A stretch of DNA of 64,000 nucleotides, taken from positions 6,660,373-6,724,372 of the forward strand of contig CAKAKS010000062.1 of NCBI GenBank assembly GCA_916700875.1, written 5' to 3'. The notes under the pieces are model-generated. The model searched no databases. It had not been told where the DNA came from and worked only from the letters and a program-made list of their open reading frames with translations. The stretch comes from Sebastes aleutianus (taxonomy: Eukaryota; Chordata; Actinopteri; Perciformes; Sebastidae). Shown here piece after piece: positions 23,388 through 34,609 of this stretch; positions within the stretch are counted from its first letter, which is position 1, and each line of letters begins with the position of its first letter. A program made the position numbers and the translations under genes.

Positions 23388-23981
23388 CCTAACCTCAACC
23401 ATTCAAGGTCAATGCCTAACCTTAACCACTCAAGGTCAATTCCTAACCTTAGCTATTCGAGGTCAATGCCTAACCTTAACCATTGGAGGTCAATGCCTAA
23501 CTTTAACCATTCGGGGTCAATGTCTAACCTTAACCACTCAAGGTCAATTCCTAACCTTAGCTATTCGAGGTCAATGCCTAACCTTAACAATTGGAGGTCA
23601 ATGCCTAACCTTAACCATTCAAGGTCAATGCCTAACCTTAACCATTCAAGGTCAATGACTAACTTTAACTATTTGAGGTCAATGCCTAACCTTAACCATT
23701 CAAGGTCAATGCCTAACCTTAACTATTTGAGGTCAATGCCTAACCTTAACTGTTCAAGGTCAATGCCTGACCTTAACTATTTGAGGTCAATGCCTAACCT
23801 TAACTATTTGAGGTCAATGCCTAAACTTTACTATTTGAGGTCAATGCCTTACCTTAACTATTTGAGGTCAATGCCTAACCTTAACTATTTGAGGTCAATG
23901 CCTAACCTTAACCATTCAAGGTCAATGCCTGACCTTAACTATTTGAGGTCAATGCCTTAACTTAACAATTCGAGGTCAATG
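23388..23981 (+). repeat. 27-bp minisatellite, 22 units
   Basis: Exactly 594 bases, that is 22 units of 27 with no indel. A typical unit reads CCTAACCTTAACYATTNRAG followed by GTCAATG. Because 27 is divisible by three and no stop occurs until unit 22, the plus strand shows an open frame of nine-residue repeats (MPNLNHSRS type) starting before the array. Units 2-4 and 6-8 share the same variants, so a four-unit block was duplicated. AGGTCA, the half-site of nuclear receptors, is present in 21 units and GGGTCA in unit 5; eight units (1, 2, 6, 9, 10, 12, 14, 20) have the extended form TCAAGGTCA. I infer a tandem repeat, not a protein gene; binding is untested. Confidence 0.95.
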
Positions 23982-25178
23982 CCTACCTATAAATAGGCAG
24001 ATGGGCCCTGACGTACAGTATATGGCTGATGTAAGTGGTAAAGTATAAAGATGGAGATTGATGAATATTCTGTTGCATTATTGACAGATTACACACACAC
24101 ACAGTATAATCTCACACTGTTCACACATAAAGTCAGAAGCTGTGTGGTGACACTCTAGCCAGAAACATGATGAGTCATCCTAAGTAGCTGTTGTAAACCC
24201 AAATTACCAAGATCAATGATAAAGGTTTATGCATTATCTTAAAGTGATGTAACCGGTGATAAAACAAAATGAAGAATTTAGGAAATTATCAATGGATCAT
24301 CAACAATGACTCACTTTTTTTCCATCAACATTACGTAACTCTGCTCTGGCTGACACGGACAGCAGCTCTTTTTTTCTTGCTCAAAGGCTGCTGGTCTGCT
24401 TGTGTTGGAGAATATCTAGACTCACTCAGGGGAGGGTCTCACTCCACTGCTGTTGCTCCATGTCATCCAACACTGCAGGCATGGGCAAGCAAGCCTGTGC
24501 TTTGAGGTTCAGGTGTCTGTAACTGTGGATGTAGGCAGCTTTTGAGATTCCTCAAGGAATGTATTAGTTACATAACAACGAAGGTTGTGTTGCCTGCAGA
24601 GTCCGATCCATGAAGGATCAATAACACAGGAACCCCTTCCAGTTTCTCTTTCCTGTACTCAAGGCCACAAGATGCAAATACCAGGCTCTCATTCCAGGTT
24701 TCTTTTTTAACAACCAATCAAAGCTACACAAACAATCGACACAGCACAGAAAAACAACAATGCAAACTCATAAAAGTACCGTACGTAAGCCTGTGGGAGT
24801 GCGGTCAGGGTTTTCGATCATGAACATGTCCTTGGGATAGGAGATGAGTCTGACTTATCATGACTCTCCACATCCAATAATGCCGCGCCAGCAGAAACCT
24901 CCGCTCTCTTCTTCTTCTACCACAACAAAATGCAGGGAAACCTCCGATGGCTCAATAAGCCCAATCAGGGATTCTCAGTTTATATCTTTAGGGCTGAATC
25001 CCATTAGAGGAGCAAAATAAAAGTTGCATACAAGAACTATTCATCTCTTATTCAACATGAATATATTACAGTTAAATTGTGGTTAAAGGAAACTATATTG
25101 TATTAAAGATGAAAAACAATGTGTATACGGTACATAATGCAGTTTTTAAGATGCTTTTATCACTAATTTCACTGTATA
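23982..25178. other. No gene or recognised repeat
   Basis: Includes a short (AC)n at 24091-24102. No exon or repeat family is recognised. Confidence 0.4.
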
Positions 25179-25604
25179 ATGGATGTAGAATATTATCTTA
25201 AACCCTTAATCATTACACCATATTGGCACAACATTAGCTGTGCTCCGCCAACCTTTCAATTTCCCTTGTTTACAACAGACCCATGGGAGACTTGCGGTTG
25301 GACAGTGGAAGAAAAGCTGCTGTTTTTCGTGCTCAGAATTGAACCTTTTTCAACTTTGGGTGCTATGGGCATTTCTCCAGAAATTGCAAGGCATGCTGGG
25401 TGGATAAAAGTGAGGCGCCTGGAGCTCAGAGCAGCATACCAAATGGTTCGAAAGATACAAAACAATTACAAAAAGGTGCTTCAAACTGCTAAAAATGCAC
25501 CCTGTGTAATAACAGCCACCCCATTTTCGTGGGAGTCAGGAGTAACATCGCTGGTGAATGGGCGAGCCAGAGGCCAAACAAGATACCACTGGAAGGGATT
25601 TTAA
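25179..25604 (+). other. 141-codon open frame, unrecognised
   Basis: An ATG-started frame, one of the few non-repetitive ones above 120 codons. The translation begins MDVEYYLKPLI and has a basic, glutamine-rich middle (MVRKIQNNYKK near residues 89-99). I recognise no domain and no transposase motif. A hAT-like terminus lies about 470 bases downstream at 26073, so it could be a scrap of an old element's interior, but chance is equally possible. Confidence 0.15.
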
Positions 25605-25924
25605 AGTGCAAGGTTCAGTATAAATACTCTAACCTCTTTTAGTTTGTGAAAGAAGGCAGGTGTTAAAAGAAAAAAAAGAATATTAATGTGCTTTTACATA
25701 GTCAGCGTCCACAAATATTTTCATCTTACAAATTGCCTTTGAAATGATCAGATTGTGGTTTCCCATATTAATATGATATCTAAATATTACTCTGACGTCC
25801 ATTGGTAAAATGCGGGCCAGGCTCGCCCACCATTTCCAAATAAATTGATTCAAAATGGGATTTTTTGTTGTACTTTTAATGTAAATATGTGCATAAAAAA
25901 TATGAAAATAGACTAACAGAGCTT
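25605..25924. other. Nothing recognised
   Basis: AT-rich sequence between the orphan frame and a possible transposon end. Confidence 0.4.
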
Positions 25925-26074
25925 TATTAAAAAAAAGTGCCAGGGGAGGATACCCTGGACCCCTTAACAGAGGTCTGGGCTAAGCCCTGAATGCCTGCAA
26001 TGTGTTTATTAACGGGCCCCTGGCCTGTCATTTTGCAAATATGGCTCCCGGACAAAGCAAGTTAAGTATCCCTG
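25925..26074 (+). mobile_element. Possible hAT 3' end
   Basis: The stretch ends GCAAGTTAAGTATCCCTGG, resembling the AAGTTTGAGAACCACTG type of terminus of hAT elements, and contains GGGGAGGATACCCTGGACCC, a phrase often seen near such ends. The matching 5' terminus (CAGGGATAC) was looked for upstream and not found. Confidence 0.35.
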
Positions 26075-26084
26075 GTATACAGCC

Positions 26085-26620
26085 ATGCTAGATGCTCTGT
26101 ACTTAGGCTGCACTTAGACACAGCTGTGATGTGAGCTAAGTAAATGCTAACATCAGCATTCTAACATGCTCATAATGACTATGCTAACATGCTGATGTTT
26201 AACAGGTATACTGTTTACCATGTTACCACCATCTTCATTTAGTGTGCTAGCATTCTAACATTTGTTAATTAACACGAAACACAAAGTACAGCTGAGAGTG
26301 ATGGTAATGTTGGACAAAATTGAAATTTTGATCTGATGATGACGCTAGATGAAAGTCAGAGGATCATCAAAGTCATGACGGTTCATCATGAGGGGAACTT
26401 GAATCTATTCCAGATTTCATAGCAATCCATCCAATGGTTCTGGAGACATTCAAGACCACAAAGAGGAAAAGTCAAGGGATCATCGAGGTTAGTAGGATTC
26501 ATTCCTCTGTGGTCCATGAAGAACATTTCTGTCATGGCAATCCATCCATTAGTTGTTGAGATATTTCAGTCTGGACCAAAGTGGTGGGCTTACTGACAGA
26601 CACTAGCATTGTAGTGGAGC
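26085..26620 (+). repeat. ATGCTAACATG-type dispersed repeat, family F, intact copy
   Basis: Successive blocks AATGCTAACATCAGCATTCT, TGCTAACATGCTGATGTTTA, ACAAAGTACAGCTGAG, CTGATGATGACGCTAGATGA and TTGTTGAGATATTTCAGTCT recur in a copy at 28756-29761 and are very common in fish genomes. It has no obvious inverted termini, no poly-A and no reading frame, so its class is unclear to me. This uninterrupted copy serves as the reference for the insertion in the other one. Confidence 0.7.
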
Positions 26621-27740
26621 TTATAGGGATATGCTAAGTCTGGGCAGTAGTTCTGTGTTTGTCACTAGGTTCACCTCAGTGGGTCGGTCAGAAAATCACT
26701 TAAGGCCAAATCTCCAGAGTATAAAATAAAGAGCTGATAGATGGTTAGTTTGTGGTTTGCTTTTTCCCTTTGAAGTTTCACATGTACAGGTATTCCATTA
26801 CAGTCATGCAATAACAGGTAAGAGTCAAGCACCCTATGGGCAATGGTATAATACTAACTTGTAACTTTGGGGCCTTTCCTACAACCGTGCTAAGAGACGT
26901 GTCACTATGACTAAAATTGTAGAAAATAATGTCAAACATGTAACAGCATGTACTCTACTGTAGGTTGCGATGACTTTTTAATACAGAACTAACAGCAGCA
27001 GCAGGGCTGCTTTGTCTTGCAGCTGAAGCAGAGTCTGATACTACAACTATGGATGTGAATTCTTGAGAAACTGCCTGGTAGCTTGAAAGAGTCATTAATG
27101 GTAATTGTGAGCACAGGGCTGCGGGGAGTCATACTAGAAACACATCCTGTGATGTTAAGGCCACAGGCTTGAGTTATTGTGTGACGATGTGGTTAACTGG
27201 CTCAGTGACTGAAGGGAAAAAGCCTTCAGGCAATCCCGAGCAAGGGCAACCTCTTCAGCAATCGAATACAGACCGCAGTAATATCCCCCCCGCATGCATA
27301 ATGCAATAGCTAAATTTAATAACAAGAGAAATGGAATGACAAGTAAAGACTCAGCTTCATAACGGTAACGGACCATGTTAGAAAAGCAAGGGAGGATGTA
27401 ACTGGGAATACTGTTGTTGACTCTGACCCCAGCTGCCAAAAACCTGACATTCACCTGATCAAAGTCTGTGTCGAAAAAACTATTTTAAGTCTGCACAGCA
27501 AAACCTCAGAACTAATTAATTTCTGCTTTTTAAACTTTCTTGGTTGCAACATTATCATATTTTTCAGCTTGATTTTTTTTTTTTTCCGCAGTTTTGTAGA
27601 ATTCAATCTCACCCCGTTTCAACACCAGTGAAGTGTGAAATAAACATACTAAATATTCAAAAATATACACTTGGGTACCACAAACAGCATTCTAGTCAAG
27701 CCCTCTCAGCATTGGGGCTTTGGACTCAATACTCCTACCC
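26621..27740. other. No gene or recognised repeat
   Basis: Contains a short AGCAGCAGCAG at about 26995. The minus-strand frame 27155-27454 has no recognisable domain. Confidence 0.4.
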
Positions 27741-27880
27741 AATACTGGGAAAAAAACTATTCACTTTCTTGCTAAGAGTCAGATGAGAAGATCAATACCA
27801 CTCTTCTGTCTATACGAGTGGCATCAATCTTCTCATCTAACTCTCAACAAGAAAGTGAGTAAGTGTATTACCCAAAATGC
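27741..27880. mobile_element. Fold-back element, family E, core-less palindrome
   Basis: The left arm (27741-27802) and right arm (27816-27880) are near-exact inverted copies separated by 13 bases. Both match the terminal 60 bases of family E: CACTTTCTTG, then GATGAGAAGATC, then CCACTC. The internal part seen in other copies is missing, leaving just two termini. Confidence 0.8.
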
Positions 27881-28755
27881 CAAACAATTTCTTTGAAATT
27901 TCCACTATTAAGCATACTTTATATTTATGTGCAGTGACATATTCTGCAGCTGAATAAGGTTGCAAAGGGAACACGAGTAGATGAAACTGTGGATAGGTAA
28001 TGGCTGCCTGTTAGTACCATTAGAAGTGAAATCATGGTTAAATGGTGTGAAGCAGAGGGAACTCTCTCTTTAATAGGATGTTACTGTAGGTATTAAATTC
28101 TGACAGATGGTAAGAGAAGTCTGAATGTGAGAAAATACTCGGCTGGCACAACTGAGAAGACCAGAGAGAAACAGAACTAAATGCAATTGACCTCAAAGTT
28201 GTCTTGCACAAATTACTCCCTAAATCATCTCATTTGCTGACTGAGGCGATTACTGGATCCAATTTACACGCTGGAAAAAACAGGAAAGATGAGACTTTCA
28301 GCAGCCAGAATGCCATTACGTCGTATCCTCTGGACATTATATTTGCATCCACCATAACGTTACATGTAGAGCCGAGGGAAAAGCTTGCGTGACATCATGT
28401 CCTTGCATGAAAAATACAGGAAAATTACATTTAATATGAATCTTGCAACACAATATATGATACTACATACTAATATAATGCATGTGATATATTGAATGGC
28501 GGTTATGTTTAAAGTAATAGAGCACAGCATCAGCACATTTACATATCACAGGGGGTTCAATAATAAACTTTCATCAGCATTGGTTCACATACCCATAGAA
28601 CTTTTGTCAGATCTGAAATGAATCATTATTTTTTCAAAAGAAAGACTATCTGGATGAGCTCTGTGTGTTACATTTTAGTGGTCTGTTCTCTGTACTGGGA
28701 CTAGGATCAACAGTACTGAAGCAAGACGAGGAGTCTTCATCCACACTAACTGCTC
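27881..28755. other. No gene or recognised repeat
   Basis: Unremarkable AT-rich sequence. Confidence 0.4.
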
Positions 28756-29761
28756 TGTGAGGCTGTATGTAGGCACAGTGGTGCTTTAAGCTGAATACTA
28801 ACATCAGAATGCTAACCAGTGAGCAACTTCGGGTGTTAAAAGTGAAGCCAATGTGGAAGTGCCTTAAACTTGCGTTCTTTCTAACAGTGAGCAGAGGGCG
28901 ACTCCTCTGGTTGCAAAAAGAAGTCTGATTGTATAGAAGTCTATGAGAAAATGACCCTACTTCTCACTTGATTTATTGCCTCAGTAAACATTGTAAGCAT
29001 GAGTTTATGGGTTTCAATCGCTAGTTTCAAGTCTTCTTCAATACAGCATGATGTTCATTTAGTAAATTATGGTCCCATTTAGAGTCAAATAGACCATAAA
29101 GCAGGGGATGCTTTAAGGCGTGGCTACCTTGTGATTGACAGGTCGCTACCAACCTATCTGGGAGTTGTCCGTGTTTTCGTCTTACAACTTTAATCCTTTC
29201 AGTCAATGAAAGTTTATTATAACATTTTGGTCGCCATAAAATGTCTTATTCAGGGTTTGGTTGTACTTAGCTCCACCCTCTTGTGTCACTTCTGGTTGCA
29301 AAAAAACAAGATGGCGACGGCCAAAATGCCGAACTCGAGGCTTCAAAACCGTAGTCCACAAACCAATGGTTGAGGTCCACTTCTTACACACAGTCTATGA
29401 TGCTAACATGTTAACAATGACAATGTTAACAGGCTGATGTTCAACAGGTAGAATGTTTAGTGTGTTAGCATGCTAACATTGGCCAATTAGCAGAAAGTCC
29501 AGCTATGATGATGGGAGTGTCATTAGTTTTGCAAGAATTTGGTCAGAACCAAAGGTTTTGACAAATTAAAATGTCGACCTGATGATGGGGCTGGAAGACA
29601 GGTCGGGGATGAACGTTATTACAGTTGATCACTGGGGAACATGAATGTGTGCACTAATGTCATGGCAATCCATCCAATAGTTGTTGAGATATTTCAACAT
29701 AAAGCAAAATGGAGGAGCTACAGGAAAAGACAGGGGATCAACAAAGTCAGTAGGAAACATG
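28756..29761 (+). repeat. ATGCTAACATG-type repeat, family F, split copy
   Basis: The repeat is read from 28756 to 28816 and again from 29400 to 29761, collinear with 26085-26620. The 583-bp gap is an inserted family G element. The 3' end is cut at 29761, where a CAATGGTGGAAAG element begins. Confidence 0.75.
28817..29399 (+). mobile_element. Family G element, copy 1, with 8-bp target duplication
   Basis: The insertion is flanked on both sides by ATGCTAAC (28809-28816 and 29400-29407), while the intact family F copy has the corresponding octamer (one base different) only once. Starts CAGTGAGCAACTTCGGGTG and ends CACACAGTCTATG. Inner landmarks GAAGTCTGATTGTATAGAAG, CAATACAGCATGATGTTCAT and GTCAAATAGACCATAAAGCA recur in copies at 37387 and 54670. 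Termini are hardly inverted beyond CAGTG/CA..CTG, but the 8-bp duplication fits the hAT superfamily. Non-coding. Confidence 0.85.
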
Positions 29762-30070
29762 CAATGGTGGAAAGTAATAAAGGACATTTACTCAAGTACT
29801 GTACTGAAGTACAATTTTGAGGTACTTGTACTTTATTGAGTATTTCCATTTAATGCTACTTTATACTTCGACTCCACTACATTTTGGAAGCAAATATTGT
29901 ATATGTTACTCCACTACATGTATTTGATAACTGTAGTTACTAATTCTACAGATTCTTACTGTAATACAAGATATTACCCAACTAATAAATTATGATGTAT
30001 TATTATATTATTAATTTGCTATAAAGCAAATTAAATTAGCTCCACCTTTACCAGCTGCAACATTAACGCC
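29762..30070 (+). mobile_element. CAGTGGTGGAA-type hAT MITE, family H, 5' part
   Basis: Begins CAATGGTGGAAAGTAA and continues TTACTCAAGTACTGTACT, GTACTTTATTGAGTATTTCC, TTCGACTCCACTACATTT: a familiar and very frequent fish hAT-like repeat. The expected 3' terminus (TCCACCACTG) is absent, so the right end is truncated and its border is approximate. A second, nest-bearing member is at 40154-41603. Confidence 0.75.
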
Positions 30071-31127
30071 AGGGTGGCTATAAGAAAAATGTGATCATAT
30101 ACAGCCTCGGATATTTGCCAGCTTTGCTCACAATAACGTAGAGCTATACTACTAATATCACACTCCCTAACAGAAAACCAGCAGCACATTTCTTGCCGCC
30201 TAAAGGTGGGAGCGTAAACGGTAATACAGGAGACTCCAAATCAAATATCCAATTTTAATGTCACCATATTGTTAAACTTTACAGGGAGCTCTAATTGCCC
30301 ATTAACTGCTACACAACTCTCTCTCCTGCATCAGGAGAATAAGAAGTCAAATCCATCTGGTGCTTGACCCCCGAGGCGATTAAACAAACATGACCTCAAT
30401 CTCTCTCCTGCTAGCTCCTTGACATCTGCTGGCAAGCCACCTGTTTAGCTTGCTGCTAATTTGACGCTCTCAGGGGAGATGATGGATGCGTGTTTGAAAG
30501 CCAGCTGACAAGAGACTCTTCAGAGTTTCACCGTGCGTTATTGCTATGCAAAACCCCCTTATGGCCTTTGGCTATATTCACGTTGCATGTGGAGGCATTT
30601 GAATACAGTGAGGGAACGAAAGAGTCAGCTGGGGTTTATTCTGGGGAAACACACTGATATAAAGTGCTATATATCATAACATGAGGGAAATAACAACCGT
30701 GGCAGCATCCTGGCATCTAACTGAATTCACTAGCCTTCTGAACAGACGCCTTCGTCCTGCAGCAGAGATCCCTTTGATCTTCACACCAACCCAGCTGCTT
30801 CTCTTTTCCCTCTCCTCCTCTTAGCCTCGTCTTCCTCAGCCGCCATGGAAGGTCAGGGGTAAGGAGCCCATCCAGTCGCATTTTATATGTCAGAGAGCCT
30901 GCGAATTGTCATTATTCATGAACTCAGCAGTGGGAATCAGGCCTCTGGGCCCCACGTACATGAGGAGGAGGACGGGGAAGATCCCAGAGGAGCTGAGTTC
31001 AAAGCCATCAGGTGCCCAGGCTGAGAACACAACGGAGAGATTTCTGAACGGCTGTCCAGGGAAACTGCAGGGAACACGTGTGTATGAGTGTATGTGTAAT
31101 ATACGTATGTCAGTATTGTTTCTATTT
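30071..31127. other. No gene or recognised repeat
   Basis: The frame at 30906-31145 contains no motif and I do not call it coding. Confidence 0.4.
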
Positions 31128-31272
31128 TTTTATTGCCTTTATTAGTGCAGGTGGAGAATGACAGGAAAAGGACACGCAGCAAAGGGCCACGGGTTGGAAT
31201 CAACCCCGGGCTGCTGCCAAGGACTCAGCCTACATGGGGCGCACGCTCTGCCGGGTGAGCTAGAGGTCGTCT
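31128..31272 (-). mobile_element. tRNA-derived SINE (second type)
   Basis: On the minus strand the head reads CTCTAGCTCACCCGGCAGAG (A box) with a B-box-like GGGTTGATTCC at 31196-31206, followed by CCCTTTGCTGCGTGTCC and a CTTTTCCTGTCATTCTCC body, ending in AATAAAGGCAATAA. This is a common percomorph SINE, a different head from the one at 10085. The B box has drifted from GGTTCGANTCC, so the copy is probably silent. Confidence 0.8.
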
Positions 31273-31479
31273 CCAGTAATGTGTCTTGAGGAGAAAGGTA
31301 TGTCAGATGCTGTTCTATGTAACTTGGTGCTTTCAGACGGAAAGCCAATGTCATCGCTGCCTTGGTACGGCGGCCACTCCTGCCATTAAGTTTATGATGA
31401 TTCAACTTTTTCAACTCGTGGCCACAGTGATTCGATTGAATCATCTGTCAATCAAACTCTCGCCGAAGCCAGTCGGGAG
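31273..31479. other. Nothing recognised
   Basis: Short spacer with no supported feature. Confidence 0.4.
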
Positions 31480-31930
31480 AAGAGCGGAAACATCTTTTCC
31501 ATCGAGAAAAGCCTTCAGTGCCGTTCTTTGCTCTTCTTTCAATGAAGAAATACTCTCCGGTTCTGATAGAACCGATGCTATTGCAGCAGCTACACTAACC
31601 TCTTTAGAGCCACCATTGTTGTTTAGAACAAACAGTCGCCACTCTGTGTCATCTCACACACCTAAGCCGGACACAAACGCATTACTTGAAGCCTGACGAG
31701 ATGGATTTACGTGTGATATGTGATTTTCTATCGTGTATCCAGCTGCCATGCAAGGTGAGCAGCTCGCCGTGTGCTTATGACAACCACAGGAGGTACAGCT
31801 TCAAAGTCTGACTACCTGTTCTGGGAAAATAAACAACGTTTATGATACTAGTTCCCAAAACTTGCTATATTAATCGTGTCATATTGCTAACCATTTTTTT
31901 CATCTTGAGCCAAAACCTGCTCTACTTAGC
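31480..31930 (+). repeat. Possible dispersed fish repeat
   Basis: Phrases such as AACATCTTTTCCATCGAGAA, TTCTTTCAATGAAGAAATAC and TTTATGATACTAGTTCCCAA are familiar to me from fish genomes, but there is no second copy in the window and no visible termini. The frame 31286-31696 running through it is not a gene in my reading. Confidence 0.3.
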
Positions 31931-32039
31931 TGCATGATGATTATAGGTGGATAGCAGCAGCCTGTGATGTGCAGACTGGTAGGATCACAGGTAGACGGCA
32001 GCCGACGTGGCGGAGTTGCGGCAACCACTCGCTGTCTGG

Positions 32040-32229
32040 AAAAACCTCAATCTTGTTGTCACCGCGAGGTTACCAGGCAACCAGCGGAGGCTCAAGGAAG
32101 TCACTGCGTGCGGCCGAGAAAAAGCCCAGCACACAACCTCCTGTAAAAAAACAACTTCCTTTCTCATTCTAACTCTCGGTAAGAGAGACAATAAACATAT
32201 TTTCCAAAAGGTCAACCCATTCCTTTAAG
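32040..32229 (+). mobile_element. Fold-back element, family E, 3' part
   Basis: Contains the GGTTACCAGGCAACCAGCGG and AAGTCACTGCGTGCGGCCGA section, then TAACTCTCGGTAAGAGAG and ends CCAAAAGGTCAACCCATTCC-TTTAA, the right terminus of family E. The left half is missing. Confidence 0.55.
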
Positions 32230-32667
32230 GTCTGGTTAGGTCCACCTTTGCTTGTGACAGACAACAGTCATAATTTGCCCGGCCACAGGAGCTCCTTGTC
32301 AACCACATTACATGTAGGTGCAGATAAATTGAGGCAGGACATCAAATACAGCAGGCTGCATTCACACCATCAACAGTATCACAGCCAAATACACAAGGGG
32401 CTTGGGCTGCGGGTTACTGGTGGAAAAGATAGCAACTAGTCTATCAATAAGTCTGCTTTGAGTGCTTATAGTATCTGATCGTCTTCTCTTACTCTTTCTC
32501 CTTCGTCCATCCTCTAGTTACTGTACCTCCCATCGTAGTGGAGTAACATCTAATTTGGTGAAGTACATTTTCACACATTTATTGCACTTTATGAGCAGTA
32601 AGAAAGTAGAGTACACTTTGGGGTAAGAGAGAGCAGTCAAGACTGAGGACTCAATTGTTCCCTCTAA
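32230..32667. other. No gene or recognised repeat
   Basis: Spacer, nothing supported. Confidence 0.4.
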
Positions 32668-33323
32668 AGCCAAGATTACACTACAAGACGTTCACACTGT
32701 TCACGCTACACAATTTGCTGTCTTGTAATTGGGAGTCTTGAAGTGGTTTTCACACTACATGACTGACCGGCGACAGGGGGTCACACACTACAAGATCTTT
32801 CACCAGGAGGAGTCTAGGATGAGGTGTCCAAACTGTTTTGTCAAGAAAACACAGGTGAGAAATACACGGTAAATGACGTGATACCGTACGAGAGACACAT
32901 TGCTGATGTTGTCTTTGGCACATGTGTTTACAAAACAGCCTGTTTCCACCGATTTCCTCACTCTTTTTTTACTATTTATTGCTCTAGGTGCAACAACAAC
33001 TTTCCTCTGTGTTGCAAATGCAGCACATACAGTAAGTTCGTATTGTTACAGGCGACCTCCCCCCTACGCCAGGTTTTCCCTCACTCTCATTGGCTGTAGC
33101 ACGTGGCCGGAGTCCCCGACAGGTCCAGATATTCAGCTTGCTAGATATCTGGAATGTGTCTGCGAGGCATCGGTGAATCTCTCGGATCGCGTCTTTGAAC
33201 AGTTCAAACATGACGCTTGAGTGCCGATGTGCGAGTGGCGAGCCGACGCTGATTTGCTTCTTATGGGGCTTTTGTCGGGGAGCGGAAAATCAGGGCTTAA
33301 GTTGTGTAGTGTGAACTATAGGC
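32668..33323 (+). mobile_element. CACTACA-ended TIR element, family I, copy 1
   Basis: Starts GCCAAGATTACACTACAAG and ends TTGTGTAGTGTGAACTATAG, an imperfect inverted repeat of the form TTCACACTACA. Interior landmarks GTGGTTTTCACACTACATGA, CAGATATTCAGCTTGCTAGA and TTTGAACAGTTCAAAC recur, inverted, in 48153-49593. Non-coding. Frames across it are accidental. Confidence 0.75.
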
Positions 33324-34609
33324 TTTTTACATAGATAATAGTTCTTCAGATGCAGAGTAGGTGAGAGACAGAAACAGTGACAGGTCCATGAGTAGCAGGG
33401 TTAATATACAGTAGTGCCATTACTCAGACTTTACAGTAACTGCTTCTTTGAACGATCATCCACCAAATGAGATTGTGGCCTTTTGTCCAGCCTCTATGCG
33501 GGCCATGATGTGATATATACTATACCTCTTTAATTAGCGTCTATGCGGGAAATAATGAGCTACTCGGTTGGGTGCCCTATCAGCACTTCTCTCAGAAGGT
33601 TTGACATTTACTGAACTCCCTCTATGACGAGGTAAGTAAGTATGCAGACTCTGTCTTCCTCTGTAGGCTCAGCATGTTCACTGCACGCCCTGAGCCCGAT
33701 GGCCGGTCGGGAGGGGTGCAGCTCAGGTCTATTTTAGCCAATAATGTGGGGGGTTGAAAATGAGAACTAAACAGGGAAACAAGTAGAGAATGAGTAGAGG
33801 GTGGGGCAGTAGTGGTTGAGATTACAGATGACAGATGGTGATGAGCAGAGAGGGGATTAAAGCTGCAGGTTTAATGCAGGCACGGGGTGAAAAAAAAAAA
33901 AAAATTCAGGTTAATCCCTCCAGTAGCTCAACCTCTACCTTTTACGCCTGCGGACACATCATAAATATATTCAATTCTATTTAATTCAATTGAAAACACA
34001 CCGTTGAGTTTATCTTAAAATGCTACACATCCATCTCGGGCTAAAAATGTTACCTGATGTTCAGTCGGAGGATGATGACACTCTCTGAAATGTTACTATT
34101 CATAAGTAAAAAGGCTCAAGACAGCTCGGCTTCGATAATATTCAACAGTGAGATTCACATTTATGCCAGCAAAAGTCAGACTACGTGATGTGTTTTTTTA
34201 ACAACCCCCGCGTCTCATTTTGGCAGGAAACTTTTCGTACGTGGTTAACAAGCAGCTGAACGTTGGAGCCTTAAGGCATGTCCAAGAAGAGGCTGCGTCC
34301 AAAAAAAAAACCTGCCAGTATTTAATTTGATGGGAAATGCCTCCAATTTCTCACTTGAAACAGAGTCAATGTGAGTTTTTAGCCAATTATAAAAGACATA
34401 TTGAGCTTTAAAGACAATTTTATGGGCATTTGCTTTATTGGCAGGTCAGGAAACCCTCAGCTGTGGCGGTCACTATCCCACCTCACAGTAATAGTCCCTC
34501 CTGTCCACCAGATGATAGCCTGTCATTGTCACGTTTTGCCTCGCCGAGGCAGGAATATTACAGGCGTGGATGAAGGTACAGTACCAGCAGGGGGACAATA
34601 AAGACACTC
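33324..34609. other. No gene or recognised repeat
   Basis: Includes a poly-A run at 33890-33904. No supported gene or family. Confidence 0.4.

Noticed and set aside
23310..23960. 216-codon frame as a repeat-protein gene
   Set aside because: It is the 27-bp minisatellite translated. It starts from GTG outside the array, has no other domain, and an open frame is expected when the unit length is a multiple of three.
23388..23981. CRISPR-like array
   Set aside because: The units are directly contiguous with no unique spacers, and the sequence is vertebrate in character.
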